Shown here one piece after another: positions 23,939 to 33,301 of a DNA stretch of 64,000 nucleotides (position 1 is the stretch's first letter; each line of letters opens with the position of its first letter). The stretch is from an uncultured Aquimarina sp. (GTDB lineage Bacteria; Bacteroidota; Bacteroidia; Flavobacteriales; Flavobacteriaceae). Below the pieces are notes generated by a model. The model made no database searches. It was not told where the DNA came from and saw only the letters and a program-made list of their open reading frames with translations. The DNA lies in the NCBI RefSeq assembly GCF_947495315.1, contig NZ_CANLYD010000001.1, forward strand, positions 558,001 to 622,000, in the 5' to 3' direction. A program made the position numbers and the translations under genes.

Positions 23939-26671
23939 ATGAGAAAACTATTACCCTTCGTTTTAGCAGTTTTTTTAATATCCTTTAATGATATTGTCGC
24001 CCAGACCGGCAATCAAATTTCAGGAGCAGCAATTACTCCTAATCAATCAAATACAAGCAATACACCTTTTCCCTATGATGGTAGAACAACATTTACTCCG
24101 GGATCATCACTGACTACTGGAGATTGGAACCTTTCCATTGGACCTGGTGCGGGTGCTTCCTTAATTTCTGACTCGAGAAATATTTTAATAGGAGGTATGG
24201 CAGGTGCTAAGCTTACTGACCGAGATAATATCGTTATTGGAACATTTGCCGCTGATCAGACTGAAGGAAATTTTGACAATGTATATATAGGAAATTATGT
24301 CGCTAGATATGCTACAGGTAGTGATAATGTGGTAATTGGCCATCGCGCAGGGCAGGTTTTAACAATTGGGTTTGATAATGTAGTAATAGGAGAACAAGCA
24401 GGATTTAGATTAACCGAAGGAAGAGATAATGTACTTATAGGGGAAGATGCAGGATATGAATTGACTACTGGTAATGATAATTGTTTTGTAGGAAGTAATG
24501 CGGGGTTAAACACTACAACAGCTAGCGGCAATACTTTTGTTGGTGGAGAAGGTGATAGTAATATTCCAAGTACACTCGGGAATGGCAGTGATTATGATTT
24601 TGTACTTCTTTCGGACGGAGCTGGAGAGCGAAATAGAACGGGTGCAGCTAACACCTTCGTAGGTTCGGGTGCTGGTATGGACAATGTTGATGGTTTTGCC
24701 AATACTTTCCTTGGATATGCAGCTGGAGCTAATAATCAACATGCTGATGGTAATACGTTTCTTGGATATGGAGCAGGTTGGGATAATAATCGTACTAACG
24801 AGCGCAATAATGCTAATAGAAATACCTATATAGGAGTATTGACAGGAGGAATTAATAGAGAAGGATCTGATAATATTGGGATGGGATGGAAAGCAGATTT
24901 TTCTGGGAATGGTGCTTTTGGACCTTCTGATAATCGCAATCAACGAAATATCTTTTTAGGAAACTCTGTTTCGGTATTTGGAGATGATCAAGTAATTATT
25001 GGGCATCAAGCTAGGTCTACAGGTAATAAGGGATCAATTACGATTGGTTCACAGAGTAGTACTGGTGGTTCATATGCAGCTGCCATAGGGTATGACGTTG
25101 ATGTTGCAGAAGCCAATACTATGGCATTAGGAGGAAATACTACAACTAACCGAATGAGTTTAGGGATAGGTACTGTTGCTGCCAATCAAAATGCATCTTT
25201 AGAGCTGGCGGATACTGATAAAGGTTTTTTGATAAATAGATTAACAACAGCAGAACGAACAGCCATGGAAACTACAGCCGGAAGCGGAAATGCATTAACC
25301 ACCACTGATACGGGTTTAATGGTATATGATACTGATCTGTCAGCTTTGTTTTTATGGAATGGTACGCAATGGATCAATTCTACCATAGATACTGATACCG
25401 ATGATCAAACTATTGATGAATTTCAGTTAAATGGTAATGATTTAGAATTATCCTTACAAGATGATTCTGAAGCTACTAAAGCGGTAGATCTTTCAAAATA
25501 TTTAGACAATACAGACACACAAAGAATTGACACGCTAATGCTTAGTAGAAATAAAATGATGATATCTCTAGAGAATGATAATGAAAAATTTAAAGAGATT
25601 GATTTATCATGGTTCTTACAGGCATTAAGTTTGTCCTCAAATACATTAAGCATCTCAGGGAATCCATCTACCGTTGATTTATCTGGTTATTTAGATAATA
25701 CAGATAGTCAGGAATTATCGTTTTCAACCAATACCTTAAGTCTTTCAGGAGGCACAAATACTGTAGATTTATCAAGCTATTTAGATAATACCGATGCACA
25801 AGATTTAGAACTGTCAGGTAATGTTTTAAGTTTAACTAATGATAATACTGTAGTGGATTTATCTGGGTATTTAGACAATACTGATAGTCAGGAATTGTCA
25901 TTTTCAACAAACACATTAAGTCTTTCGGGAGGCACGAATTCTGTTGATTTATCAGATTATTTAGATAATACCGATATGCAAGATTTAGAGTTGTCAAACA
26001 ATATACTAAGCCTTACTAATGATGGTACTAGTGTAGATTTATCGGGTTATTTGGATAATACCGATGCTCAAACCCTTACATTAAGCAATGGTAATCTAAC
26101 CATTTCTGGAGGTAATAGTATCGATATTTCTTCTCTTCAAGATGGAACGGGAACAGATAGTCAAACGCTCGACTTAATAAATGATACATTAAGTATTAGT
26201 AACGGTAACTCAGTGGATTTTTCTCCTTATATCAATACAGATGGTCAGGATTTAACTTCAGCTAGTTTGGTTGATACAAATCTTACAATCGAGATAGAGA
26301 ATGGTGCTTCGGTAACCGTAGATCCATCCCCTTTGTTAACGAATTTAAGTGATAGATTAGCGGCATTAGAGCAAACCTTAGGAGTCCCAGAAAACAACTT
26401 GGGAAAGGCAGAGGCAGCTATTTTATATCAAAACATTCCTAATCCATTTAATGGAACATCATCCATAAAATACTACGTACCTAATCACGTATCGAGTGCG
26501 GCTATTGTATTTAGCAATACAAGTGGTCAAGTTATGTCTAATGTAGCTATAGAAAATGTAGGAGACGGAGAATTGAATATTAATAGCGATGGACTTTCTG
26601 CGGGAACATATTTCTATACTTTGTATGTAGAAGGGAGAAAAATAGAGACCAAAAAAATGGTGATTGAGTAG
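23939..26671 (+). CDS. YadA-head-like beta-roll surface protein with T9SS sorting domain, 910 aa
   Basis: A signal peptide (about 1-21, ending DIVAQ) leads to a head of short glycine/asparagine repeats (DNVVIGHRAGQ, NTFLGYAAGANN; about 60-400) resembling the left-handed beta-roll heads of trimeric autotransporters and tail-fibre-like proteins. A motif common to such flavobacterial proteins follows (SLELADTDKGFLINRLTTAE, about 420). Next is a stalk of about 33-residue repeats (YLDNTDSQELSFSTNTLSLS; about 520-770) and a short coiled coil (LSDRLAALEQTLGV). A T9SS type A sorting domain (about 827-910, NIPNPFNGTSSIKYYVP) closes it. Unlike true trimeric autotransporters it has no membrane beta-barrel anchor, so export through T9SS is expected. 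A fibre-like adhesin is the best guess. Paralogue of 40160-43675. The leader lacks the CCCCTTA element, and no terminator is evident downstream. Confidence 0.9.
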   Translation: MRKLLPFVLAVFLISFNDIVAQTGNQISGAAITPNQSNTSNTPFPYDGRTTFTPGSSLTTGDWNLSIGPGAGASLISDSRNILIGGMAGAKLTDRDNIVIGTFAADQTEGNFDNVYIGNYVARYATGSDNVVIGHRAGQVLTIGFDNVVIGEQAGFRLTEGRDNVLIGEDAGYELTTGNDNCFVGSNAGLNTTTASGNTFVGGEGDSNIPSTLGNGSDYDFVLLSDGAGERNRTGAANTFVGSGAGMDNVDGFANTFLGYAAGANNQHADGNTFLGYGAGWDNNRTNERNNANRNTYIGVLTGGINREGSDNIGMGWKADFSGNGAFGPSDNRNQRNIFLGNSVSVFGDDQVIIGHQARSTGNKGSITIGSQSSTGGSYAAAIGYDVDVAEANTMALGGNTTTNRMSLGIGTVAANQNASLELADTDKGFLINRLTTAERTAMETTAGSGNALTTTDTGLMVYDTDLSALFLWNGTQWINSTIDTDTDDQTIDEFQLNGNDLELSLQDDSEATKAVDLSKYLDNTDTQRIDTLMLSRNKMMISLENDNEKFKEIDLSWFLQALSLSSNTLSISGNPSTVDLSGYLDNTDSQELSFSTNTLSLSGGTNTVDLSSYLDNTDAQDLELSGNVLSLTNDNTVVDLSGYLDNTDSQELSFSTNTLSLSGGTNSVDLSDYLDNTDMQDLELSNNILSLTNDGTSVDLSGYLDNTDAQTLTLSNGNLTISGGNSIDISSLQDGTGTDSQTLDLINDTLSISNGNSVDFSPYINTDGQDLTSASLVDTNLTIEIENGASVTVDPSPLLTNLSDRLAALEQTLGVPENNLGKAEAAILYQNIPNPFNGTSSIKYYVPNHVSSAAIVFSNTSGQVMSNVAIENVGDGELNINSDGLSAGTYFYTLYVEGRKIETKKMVIE

Positions 26672-26699
26672 ACATGAAGATAAGATGCTTAATTCTAAT

Positions 26700-26822
26700 A
26701 GTGAGCCTGAAAATAAACTAGATCCTCACAGCTTTCGAAGAAAGCCGTCTTCTATCATAACAGTGAGCCCTGCGAACGCCAAGATTACTCAAAGTTTTCG
26801 AAGAAAACGTACTAACTACTAA
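26700..26822 (+). repeat. Two imperfect ~62-bp tandem units with hairpins
   Basis: AGTGAGCC recurs at 26700 and 26762. Each unit carries a hairpin of the type GCTTTC-GAA-GAAAGC (26731-26745) or GTTTTC-GAA-GAAAAC (26794-26808). This looks like a degenerate REP-like element; it fills most of the 254-bp gap before the next operator. Confidence 0.6.
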
Positions 26823-26842
26823 AAGCGAAGCGTACGAATTAA

Positions 26843-26899
26843 TGACACCTTTTGACACCGTTAAAATTATCTTAAAATAAGATATATAGACTATTATTG
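26843..26899 (+). promoter_or_regulatory. TGACACC direct-repeat operator plus promoter of the 26926 gene
   Basis: TGACACC at 26843-26849 and 26853-26859 has spacer TTT. The -7 box TATTATTG is at 26892-26899, 39 bp from the start of the proximal half-site. Confidence 0.78.
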
Positions 26900-26925
26900 C
26901 AACGATTTCTAATAAACCCCTTAAT

Positions 26926-29900
26926 ATGAAAAGAATATTACTTTATTTCGCTTTAGTATTCTCTAGCTTTTATTCTTATGGTCAGTATACGGCCATTCCT
27001 GATACTAACTTTGAAGCTGCACTGCTAGCTTATGATGACGTCCCTAATGATAACCAGATCCTAACGGCTAATATTGCTACGCTAACCACATTAGATGTTT
27101 CTAATGGTAATATTGCCGACTTGACAGGTATTGAAGATTTTGTTGCTTTAGAGTCACTCTTTGTGCACGACAATAACATTTCGACGATAGATCTTAGTAA
27201 TCTAGTAAACCTTACTACATTTAGAATTACTCGAAACCAATTAACAACATTAGACTTAAGCAATCAACCAGCACTACAAACCCTTATTGCCGATAATAAC
27301 AATATTGAAACACTACAAATAAACTCTACGTTACTGAGATATCTTCAGGCATTTGGAAATAATCTAACAGACATAGATTTAAGTAGCTTTTCTCAATTAG
27401 AACAATTATTTATTGGAGAAAATGAGTTAACAAGTCTCGATGTAAGTAATAACACTTCATTGTTTAGAGTAGAGTTTTCTGGAAACCAACTAAGAACGAT
27501 TGATGTTACCGCGTTGCCGGGATTAAGATTTTTTAACGGATCTAATAATGACTTAGTCTTTGCTAACATAAAAAATGGTAATAACCCAGCGATAGAGGAT
27601 CTTCAGTTACAGAATAATGCTAATTTACGTTGTATCCAGGTAGATAATGCTACTGATGCATATGCTGGATTAGGAAACTATGTAGGATGGCAAATAGATG
27701 GTGCTACTTCTTCGTATGCAGATCAATGCCTTACAAGGGTACCAGATGATAATTTTGAACAAGCCTTAATAGATGCCGGATACGATACTACTGGTTTAGA
27801 TAATTTTGTGCCTACGGCTAATATAGCAATTGTAGTAAACTTTAATGCGGGTACTGGAGGAGCATTATATAATAAAGGAATCACAGATCTTACGGGTATC
27901 GAAGATTTTGCGTCGTTAATACAACTATGGAGTGATGGTAATCCTTTAGTGAGTATAGATCTGAGTAAAAATACTGCTCTAAATACAATGGCACTTATAG
28001 GCACAGCGTTAACAGATCTGGATCTTAGCGGAAATACACAATTATTTTTCGCAGTTGTAAGAGATAATAATCAATTAACAAGTATAAACCTTAGTGCTAA
28101 TACATTGCTTACAAACTTAACTATTAGGAATAACTTATTATCTGATATAGATCTAAGCACCAATACAGCATTGACAAAATTGAATATTAACAATAGCTCA
28201 TTATCAAGTATAGATCTTAGTGCTAATGTTAGATTAGACAGAATATTCATTAAAGATACTCCATTATCAAGTTTAGACCTTAATACGAATACAGCATTAG
28301 CAAATTTAGAACTCGATGCTACGGCACTTACAAGTATTGACCTGAGTACAAATACAGCACTTAGTCAGTTAATAGTAAATAACAGCTCGCTTACGAGCCT
28401 AGATCTTAGTGCTAATACAGTATTAGATTATCTAGAATGTACCAACAATTTATTGTCTAATTTAGATTTAGGTAATAATGTGCTCTTAGAAGAATTGTAT
28501 TTATCAGATAATGAATTAACCAGTATTGACTTAAGTACCAATACGGCATTGAACTATTTGTATTGCAATGATAATGAATTAACAAGTTTAGACATTAACT
28601 CTAATACAAATCTTATGGAGTTAGAAGTCAAAAATAATCAACTTACTTTTCTAAATCTAAAAAATGGGACTAATGAGACGGCTGATCTTGATTACTTTAG
28701 AGCTACTGGAAACCCTAATCTAAGTTGTATTGAGGTAGATAATGTAACTGCTGCAAATGCAGGAATTGGTAGTTATAATGATTGGATAAAGGATGTTACG
28801 GCTTCGTATTCCGAATCTTGTAGGACCTATGTGCCCGATGATAATTTTGAACAAGCGTTAATTGATTTGGGTTATGACTCTGGAGCATTGGATGATTATG
28901 TGCCTACTGCAAATATTGCAGGGCTGACAGAACTAAGTGTACGTTATGATAATATATTAGATCTTACCGGTATTCAGGATTTTGTATCGTTAACCACATT
29001 ACGTTGCGATAATAATGATATTACCAGCCTAGATATAAGTAAAAATACTGCGTTAATAGATTTAAGATGTCATGATAATCCATTAGGAACTTTAGATCTG
29101 AGCGCTAATACGTTGCTAACTAGAGTAGATGCGTTTCGTACCGAATTGACCAATATTAATCTTACTGGACTTACACAATTATCTATTTTAAAAGTTAGTG
29201 AAAACTTATTTTCAAGTATAGATTTGAGTACAAATACAAGGTTGACAGAATTAACTATTTCAGAAAATAATGCACTTACTAGTATAGATTTAAGTAGTAA
29301 TACAGAATTGATAAAGCTATTTGCATTTGAGTGTCAATTAGGAAGCTTAGATCTTAGTGCCAATACCAAAATAGAAGTAATTAATGTTGAAGATAATCTG
29401 TTAACCGTGCTTGATATAAGTGCAAACACAGTGCTAGAAAGTTTAGATATAGAAGATAATCAACTTACAAGTATTGACCTTACTGGAAATACGGCTTTAA
29501 GACTTTTTTGGTGTGATAATAACCAATTGACTAGTCTGGACTTGAGTACCAACACCAATATTACCAGATTAGAATGTGAAAACAATAAACTTACTTCTCT
29601 TAATGTAAAAAATGGAAGTAGTGCAAACATCAGTACACTTCGTTCAACGTCAAATTTTGATCTTAATTGTATTGAAGTTGATGATCCTAATGCGGCAACT
29701 ACAGGAACTGGAAATTATGGCGGTTGGTTAAAAGATGATAGTACTGCCTATGCTGATGGTTGTGTGCCATTTACTTATGTGCCTGATGATAATTTTGAGC
29801 AGGCTTTGATCGATTTAACTCTTGATGATGTATTGGATAATTTTGTGGTGACTTCTAATATTTCAGGAGTGACTTCTTTAGATTTGAATACCCAATCTAT

Positions 29901-32868
29901 TGCAGATCTTACAGGGATTGAGGATTTTGTAGCACTAGAAACATTAAATGTAAATGACAATCAGCTTACACGATTAGACCTTAAACAAAACACAGCTTTA
30001 ACTTTGGTGCAAGCAAATAACAATCAGTTACAATTCTTCTCTCTAAAGAACGGAAATAATGCTAATGTTACTACCTTTTCTGCTACAGGTAATGCAGATT
30101 TATTATGTATCGAAGTAGATGATGAAACTGCAAGTTATTTAAGCACCTGGCAAAAAGATACGACAGCTTCATTTGGTACGGTTTGTACAGCTTGTGTAGT
30201 TGATGGAACCAGAATAGAGTCGAAAGCCGAATTTGACCAGTTTATTGCATTATTAGGGACTTGTAATACAGTAAACGGAGATCTAACAATCAGAAATGCC
30301 AATGATATTACTGATTTATCAGCTTTATCTAGTATTGAAGTCATTAACGGTAAATTAGTAATTGGTGATAATGACTTGATTGCGAATTTAAACGGATTAG
30401 AAAACGTAACAACAATAACTGATGGATTTTCTATCTTCCGAAATGAATCGCTAACAGATATCTCTGCACTTTCCGGAATTGTAAATCCTACTGTGAGCAT
30501 TACTATATCCGAAAATGCAATATTAACAGATATAACCACAGTACTTGATTTTACAGTTACAGGATTAATATTTATAAATAAACAAACATTAACTCATACA
30601 TTAACTTTTCCGAATGTTATAACCTTAACTGGAACAAACACGGGTAATAGTGCAGGTCCAGGGTCTCTAAATTTTAGAGAAATAGGGGCTACTTCAATTA
30701 GTTTCCCAAACCTTACGACTATTGAGCACTTTTTCTCTTTTAGAGAGGTAGATGTCGGTTCAGTATCATTTCCTTTATTAACAAATGTCGGAAGATCATT
30801 TACAATTGATGGTACTCAAAATACTACAGCGTTTAACTTTAATGCATTACAAACTGTGGATGGTTTTACCTTGGATGAAACCAGTGTAACAGATCTTTCT
30901 TCGTTTGCTGCTTTAACCTCTGTAGGGACTTATTTATCTATTAACAATAACCCAAATTTAATAAGTCTGGATGCTCTTAGTAATATTGCATCTACTTCCG
31001 GGATTTATTTATATATTAGAAATAACGATGCTTTAACCAGTTTAGAAGGATTAGGTTTCATTACCGGAGCTGTTGAGACCATTACGATTGAAGATAACCT
31101 CGTGCTGACTAATATTGATGTTTTAGAAGGTGTAACAACTACAGAGCGGTTTAGTATTACAGATAATGCTCAACTCACCAATATAGATGGGTTGAGAAAT
31201 ATTACCGAGACTACTGATACGGAAACAGCTTCATATCTGCAATCTACTATATCCGGTAATGCAATTACATCTTTGAACCTAACTAGTTTGCGATCAGTAG
31301 GAAACCAGTTAAATATTGTTGAAACAGGAGTTACGAACTTCTGTGGATTGTATGGCTACGTAGCGGATGGTGATGGGCAAACAACTCTTAATCTTACCGG
31401 CAGCGCGTTTACCATAGCGGATATTTTGAATTGTGAAAATGTTGCGCCAGTCATTACCTTACTAGGAGATAACCCACAGACTATTGAATTAGGATCCGGC
31501 TATACAGAACTAGGTGCTACTACCGATGATGGAAGTACCATTATAATTGATGCTACTGACTTTATAGATGCTGTTGGAAACTATACCATAACATATAATG
31601 CAACTAACACTTCGGGAATGGCATCTGCCGTTGAGGTTATTAGAATCGTAAATGTAGTTGATACTACTGCGCCTGTGATTACGCTAGTTGGAGATAATCC
31701 GCAGACCATAGAACTAGGATCAGGTTATACCGAGTTAGGAGCCACTACTGATGATGGGTCTAATGTGATGATCAATGCTACTGATTTTGTAGATGCTTTA
31801 GGGAGTTATACAATTACGTACAATGCTACTGATGCTTCGGGTAATTCGGCCATTGAAGTAACACGAACTGTAAATGTAGTGGATACTATGGATCCTGTGA
31901 TTACATTAGTTGGAGATAATCCGCAGACCATAGAACTAGGATCAGGTTATACTGAGTTAGGAGCCACTACTGATGATGGTTCTAACGTGATGATCGATGC
32001 TACTGATTTTGTGGATGCTGTAGGGAACTATACCATTACCTATAATGCTGCAGATGCTTCGGGAAATATGGCAGTTCAGGCGACGAGATCAGTCAACGTT
32101 GTGGATACTACGAATCCAACTGTAATTTGTGAAAATATAACCGCACAATTGGATGATACAGGAAATGTAATGATTACGGCTTCTCAGATAGATAATGGTA
32201 GCATGGATATCTCTGGTATTGTATCATTTAACTTAGATATTACAGCGTTTGATTGTGCTAATATAGGTGATAACACCGTCTTACTAACGGTTACAGATGC
32301 TAACGGAAATAGTAACTTTTGTACGGCTACAGTAACGATAGAAGATTCTATAGATCCTGTGTTTGATGTAGCAACGTTACCTGGAGATATAGAAGTACCT
32401 TTTGATACAGGAAATATGTACACACTGGCAGATTTTACGGTTGGTGTCACAGCAACTGATAATTGTGATACAAACAGATCCGTTTTAACCACTTCGATTA
32501 CTCAAAATCCTTTATCAGGTACTTTATTAGGTGCAGGAGATCATGTCATTACACTCACTGTTGAGGACGCTGATAATAATATACAAACAGAAACTTTTAT
32601 GATTACAGTTAATGGAGTATTAAACATAGAAGATAATGTTATTGCTAACTTAGTTATATATCCTAATCCAGTGCAAAACGAATTTACAATTTCAGGATTA
32701 TCAACAAAAGTAGATGTAAAGCTACTAAATATAGCAGGAAAACTCATTAAGAGCATCCAAGATTATACATCAAGACCAATCAATGTTCAGCATTTAGAAA
32801 CTGGCGTTTATTTTATAAGATTAACTTCAGGAGATGCGACAAAAACTGTCAAATTAATTAAGGAATAA
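26926..32868 (+). CDS. T9SS-secreted leucine-rich-repeat surface protein, 1980 aa
   Basis: A signal peptide (about 1-19, ending YSYGQ) precedes four internalin-like LRR blocks (about 20-1085). Each block opens with a cap motif (IPDTNFEAAL...DDYVPTANI...DLTGIEDFVAL) and continues with 21-22-residue repeats (LTSIDLSTNTALNYLYCNDN). A receptor-L-domain-like region (about 1087-1505) follows, then three DUF5011 Ig-like domains, a HYR-like region and a T9SS type A sorting domain (about 1905-1980). This sorting domain is clearly different from those of the other long adhesins, and the gene also lacks the CTACG/CGTAG 3' module, so sorting domain and 3' module seem to travel together. LRRs of this kind mediate protein binding; the partner is unknown. 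The leader has ACCCCTTAA (26916-26924) just before the ATG. Confidence 0.93.
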   Translation: MKRILLYFALVFSSFYSYGQYTAIPDTNFEAALLAYDDVPNDNQILTANIATLTTLDVSNGNIADLTGIEDFVALESLFVHDNNISTIDLSNLVNLTTFRITRNQLTTLDLSNQPALQTLIADNNNIETLQINSTLLRYLQAFGNNLTDIDLSSFSQLEQLFIGENELTSLDVSNNTSLFRVEFSGNQLRTIDVTALPGLRFFNGSNNDLVFANIKNGNNPAIEDLQLQNNANLRCIQVDNATDAYAGLGNYVGWQIDGATSSYADQCLTRVPDDNFEQALIDAGYDTTGLDNFVPTANIAIVVNFNAGTGGALYNKGITDLTGIEDFASLIQLWSDGNPLVSIDLSKNTALNTMALIGTALTDLDLSGNTQLFFAVVRDNNQLTSINLSANTLLTNLTIRNNLLSDIDLSTNTALTKLNINNSSLSSIDLSANVRLDRIFIKDTPLSSLDLNTNTALANLELDATALTSIDLSTNTALSQLIVNNSSLTSLDLSANTVLDYLECTNNLLSNLDLGNNVLLEELYLSDNELTSIDLSTNTALNYLYCNDNELTSLDINSNTNLMELEVKNNQLTFLNLKNGTNETADLDYFRATGNPNLSCIEVDNVTAANAGIGSYNDWIKDVTASYSESCRTYVPDDNFEQALIDLGYDSGALDDYVPTANIAGLTELSVRYDNILDLTGIQDFVSLTTLRCDNNDITSLDISKNTALIDLRCHDNPLGTLDLSANTLLTRVDAFRTELTNINLTGLTQLSILKVSENLFSSIDLSTNTRLTELTISENNALTSIDLSSNTELIKLFAFECQLGSLDLSANTKIEVINVEDNLLTVLDISANTVLESLDIEDNQLTSIDLTGNTALRLFWCDNNQLTSLDLSTNTNITRLECENNKLTSLNVKNGSSANISTLRSTSNFDLNCIEVDDPNAATTGTGNYGGWLKDDSTAYADGCVPFTYVPDDNFEQALIDLTLDDVLDNFVVTSNISGVTSLDLNTQSIADLTGIEDFVALETLNVNDNQLTRLDLKQNTALTLVQANNNQLQFFSLKNGNNANVTTFSATGNADLLCIEVDDETASYLSTWQKDTTASFGTVCTACVVDGTRIESKAEFDQFIALLGTCNTVNGDLTIRNANDITDLSALSSIEVINGKLVIGDNDLIANLNGLENVTTITDGFSIFRNESLTDISALSGIVNPTVSITISENAILTDITTVLDFTVTGLIFINKQTLTHTLTFPNVITLTGTNTGNSAGPGSLNFREIGATSISFPNLTTIEHFFSFREVDVGSVSFPLLTNVGRSFTIDGTQNTTAFNFNALQTVDGFTLDETSVTDLSSFAALTSVGTYLSINNNPNLISLDALSNIASTSGIYLYIRNNDALTSLEGLGFITGAVETITIEDNLVLTNIDVLEGVTTTERFSITDNAQLTNIDGLRNITETTDTETASYLQSTISGNAITSLNLTSLRSVGNQLNIVETGVTNFCGLYGYVADGDGQTTLNLTGSAFTIADILNCENVAPVITLLGDNPQTIELGSGYTELGATTDDGSTIIIDATDFIDAVGNYTITYNATNTSGMASAVEVIRIVNVVDTTAPVITLVGDNPQTIELGSGYTELGATTDDGSNVMINATDFVDALGSYTITYNATDASGNSAIEVTRTVNVVDTMDPVITLVGDNPQTIELGSGYTELGATTDDGSNVMIDATDFVDAVGNYTITYNAADASGNMAVQATRSVNVVDTTNPTVICENITAQLDDTGNVMITASQIDNGSMDISGIVSFNLDITAFDCANIGDNTVLLTVTDANGNSNFCTATVTIEDSIDPVFDVATLPGDIEVPFDTGNMYTLADFTVGVTATDNCDTNRSVLTTSITQNPLSGTLLGAGDHVITLTVEDADNNIQTETFMITVNGVLNIEDNVIANLVIYPNPVQNEFTISGLSTKVDVKLLNIAGKLIKSIQDYTSRPINVQHLETGVYFIRLTSGDATKTVKLIKE

Positions 32869-32881
32869 ATAAAGAGTTTAT

Positions 32882-32907
32882 GAGGTTTTCTAGAATGAGG
32901 AAACCTC
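32882..32907 (+). other. Hairpin after the 26926 gene
   Basis: GAGGTTT (32882-32888) pairs with AAACCTC (32901-32907). There is no T tract, so it may be an RNA-stabilising or weak terminating structure rather than a full terminator. The next small gene may be read through from upstream. Confidence 0.45.
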
Positions 32908-32946
32908 TATATACTAATAACCTAAATCTATAAGTCCCTTATAATT

Positions 32947-33213
32947 ATGAAACACTTTTACCTACTTATTTTTGCAATATTAATAGGGCCGCAGCTTAAC
33001 TCACAAACGCTAGTAACTAAAAGATTTACCCCCTCATCTCCAGTTACTGTAGATGGTTGCGGGACGTATTGTACGATACCAGGATTAGATCCAGTAACTT
33101 TTACTGAAGCAGATTTCCCTGGTATGAGTCCTCAAGTTACTCGAACTGATGGAGGAGGAACACTTCACATAATCACATATGTAACCCTGTTTTATCTATA
33201 TACTCTAAAATGA
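32947..33213 (+). CDS. Small secreted protein of unknown function, probably 3'-truncated
   Basis: 88 residues start with a good signal peptide (MKHFYLLIFAILIGPQLNSQ), followed by a Cys-containing segment (VDGCGTYCTIPGLDP). The last dozen residues (YVTLFYLYTLK) look like random coding, and the stop codon lies at the very first bases of the TGACACC operator of the next gene. It is probably the 5' remnant of a larger secreted gene whose rest was replaced when the downstream operator-adhesin unit arrived (inference). I recognise no domain. It has CCCTTA at 32936-32941 in its leader and no promoter of its own that I can see; it lies 78 bp after 26926-32868. Confidence 0.5.
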   Translation: MKHFYLLIFAILIGPQLNSQTLVTKRFTPSSPVTVDGCGTYCTIPGLDPVTFTEADFPGMSPQVTRTDGGGTLHIITYVTLFYLYTLK

Positions 33214-33267
33214 CACCTTTTGACACCGTTAAAATTGTTTTAAAAAGACAAGGACACTCTATTTTTG
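33211..33267 (+). promoter_or_regulatory. TGACACC direct-repeat operator plus promoter of the 33302 gene
   Basis: TGACACC at 33211-33217 and 33221-33227 has spacer TTT. The -7 box TATTTTTG (33260-33267) is a perfect TAnnTTTG, 39 bp from the start of the proximal half-site. A TTG at 33235-33237 could serve as the -33 element. Confidence 0.8.
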
Positions 33268-33301
33268 TAACCTACAATTATAAACCCCTAGCCCTAGATA
33301 T

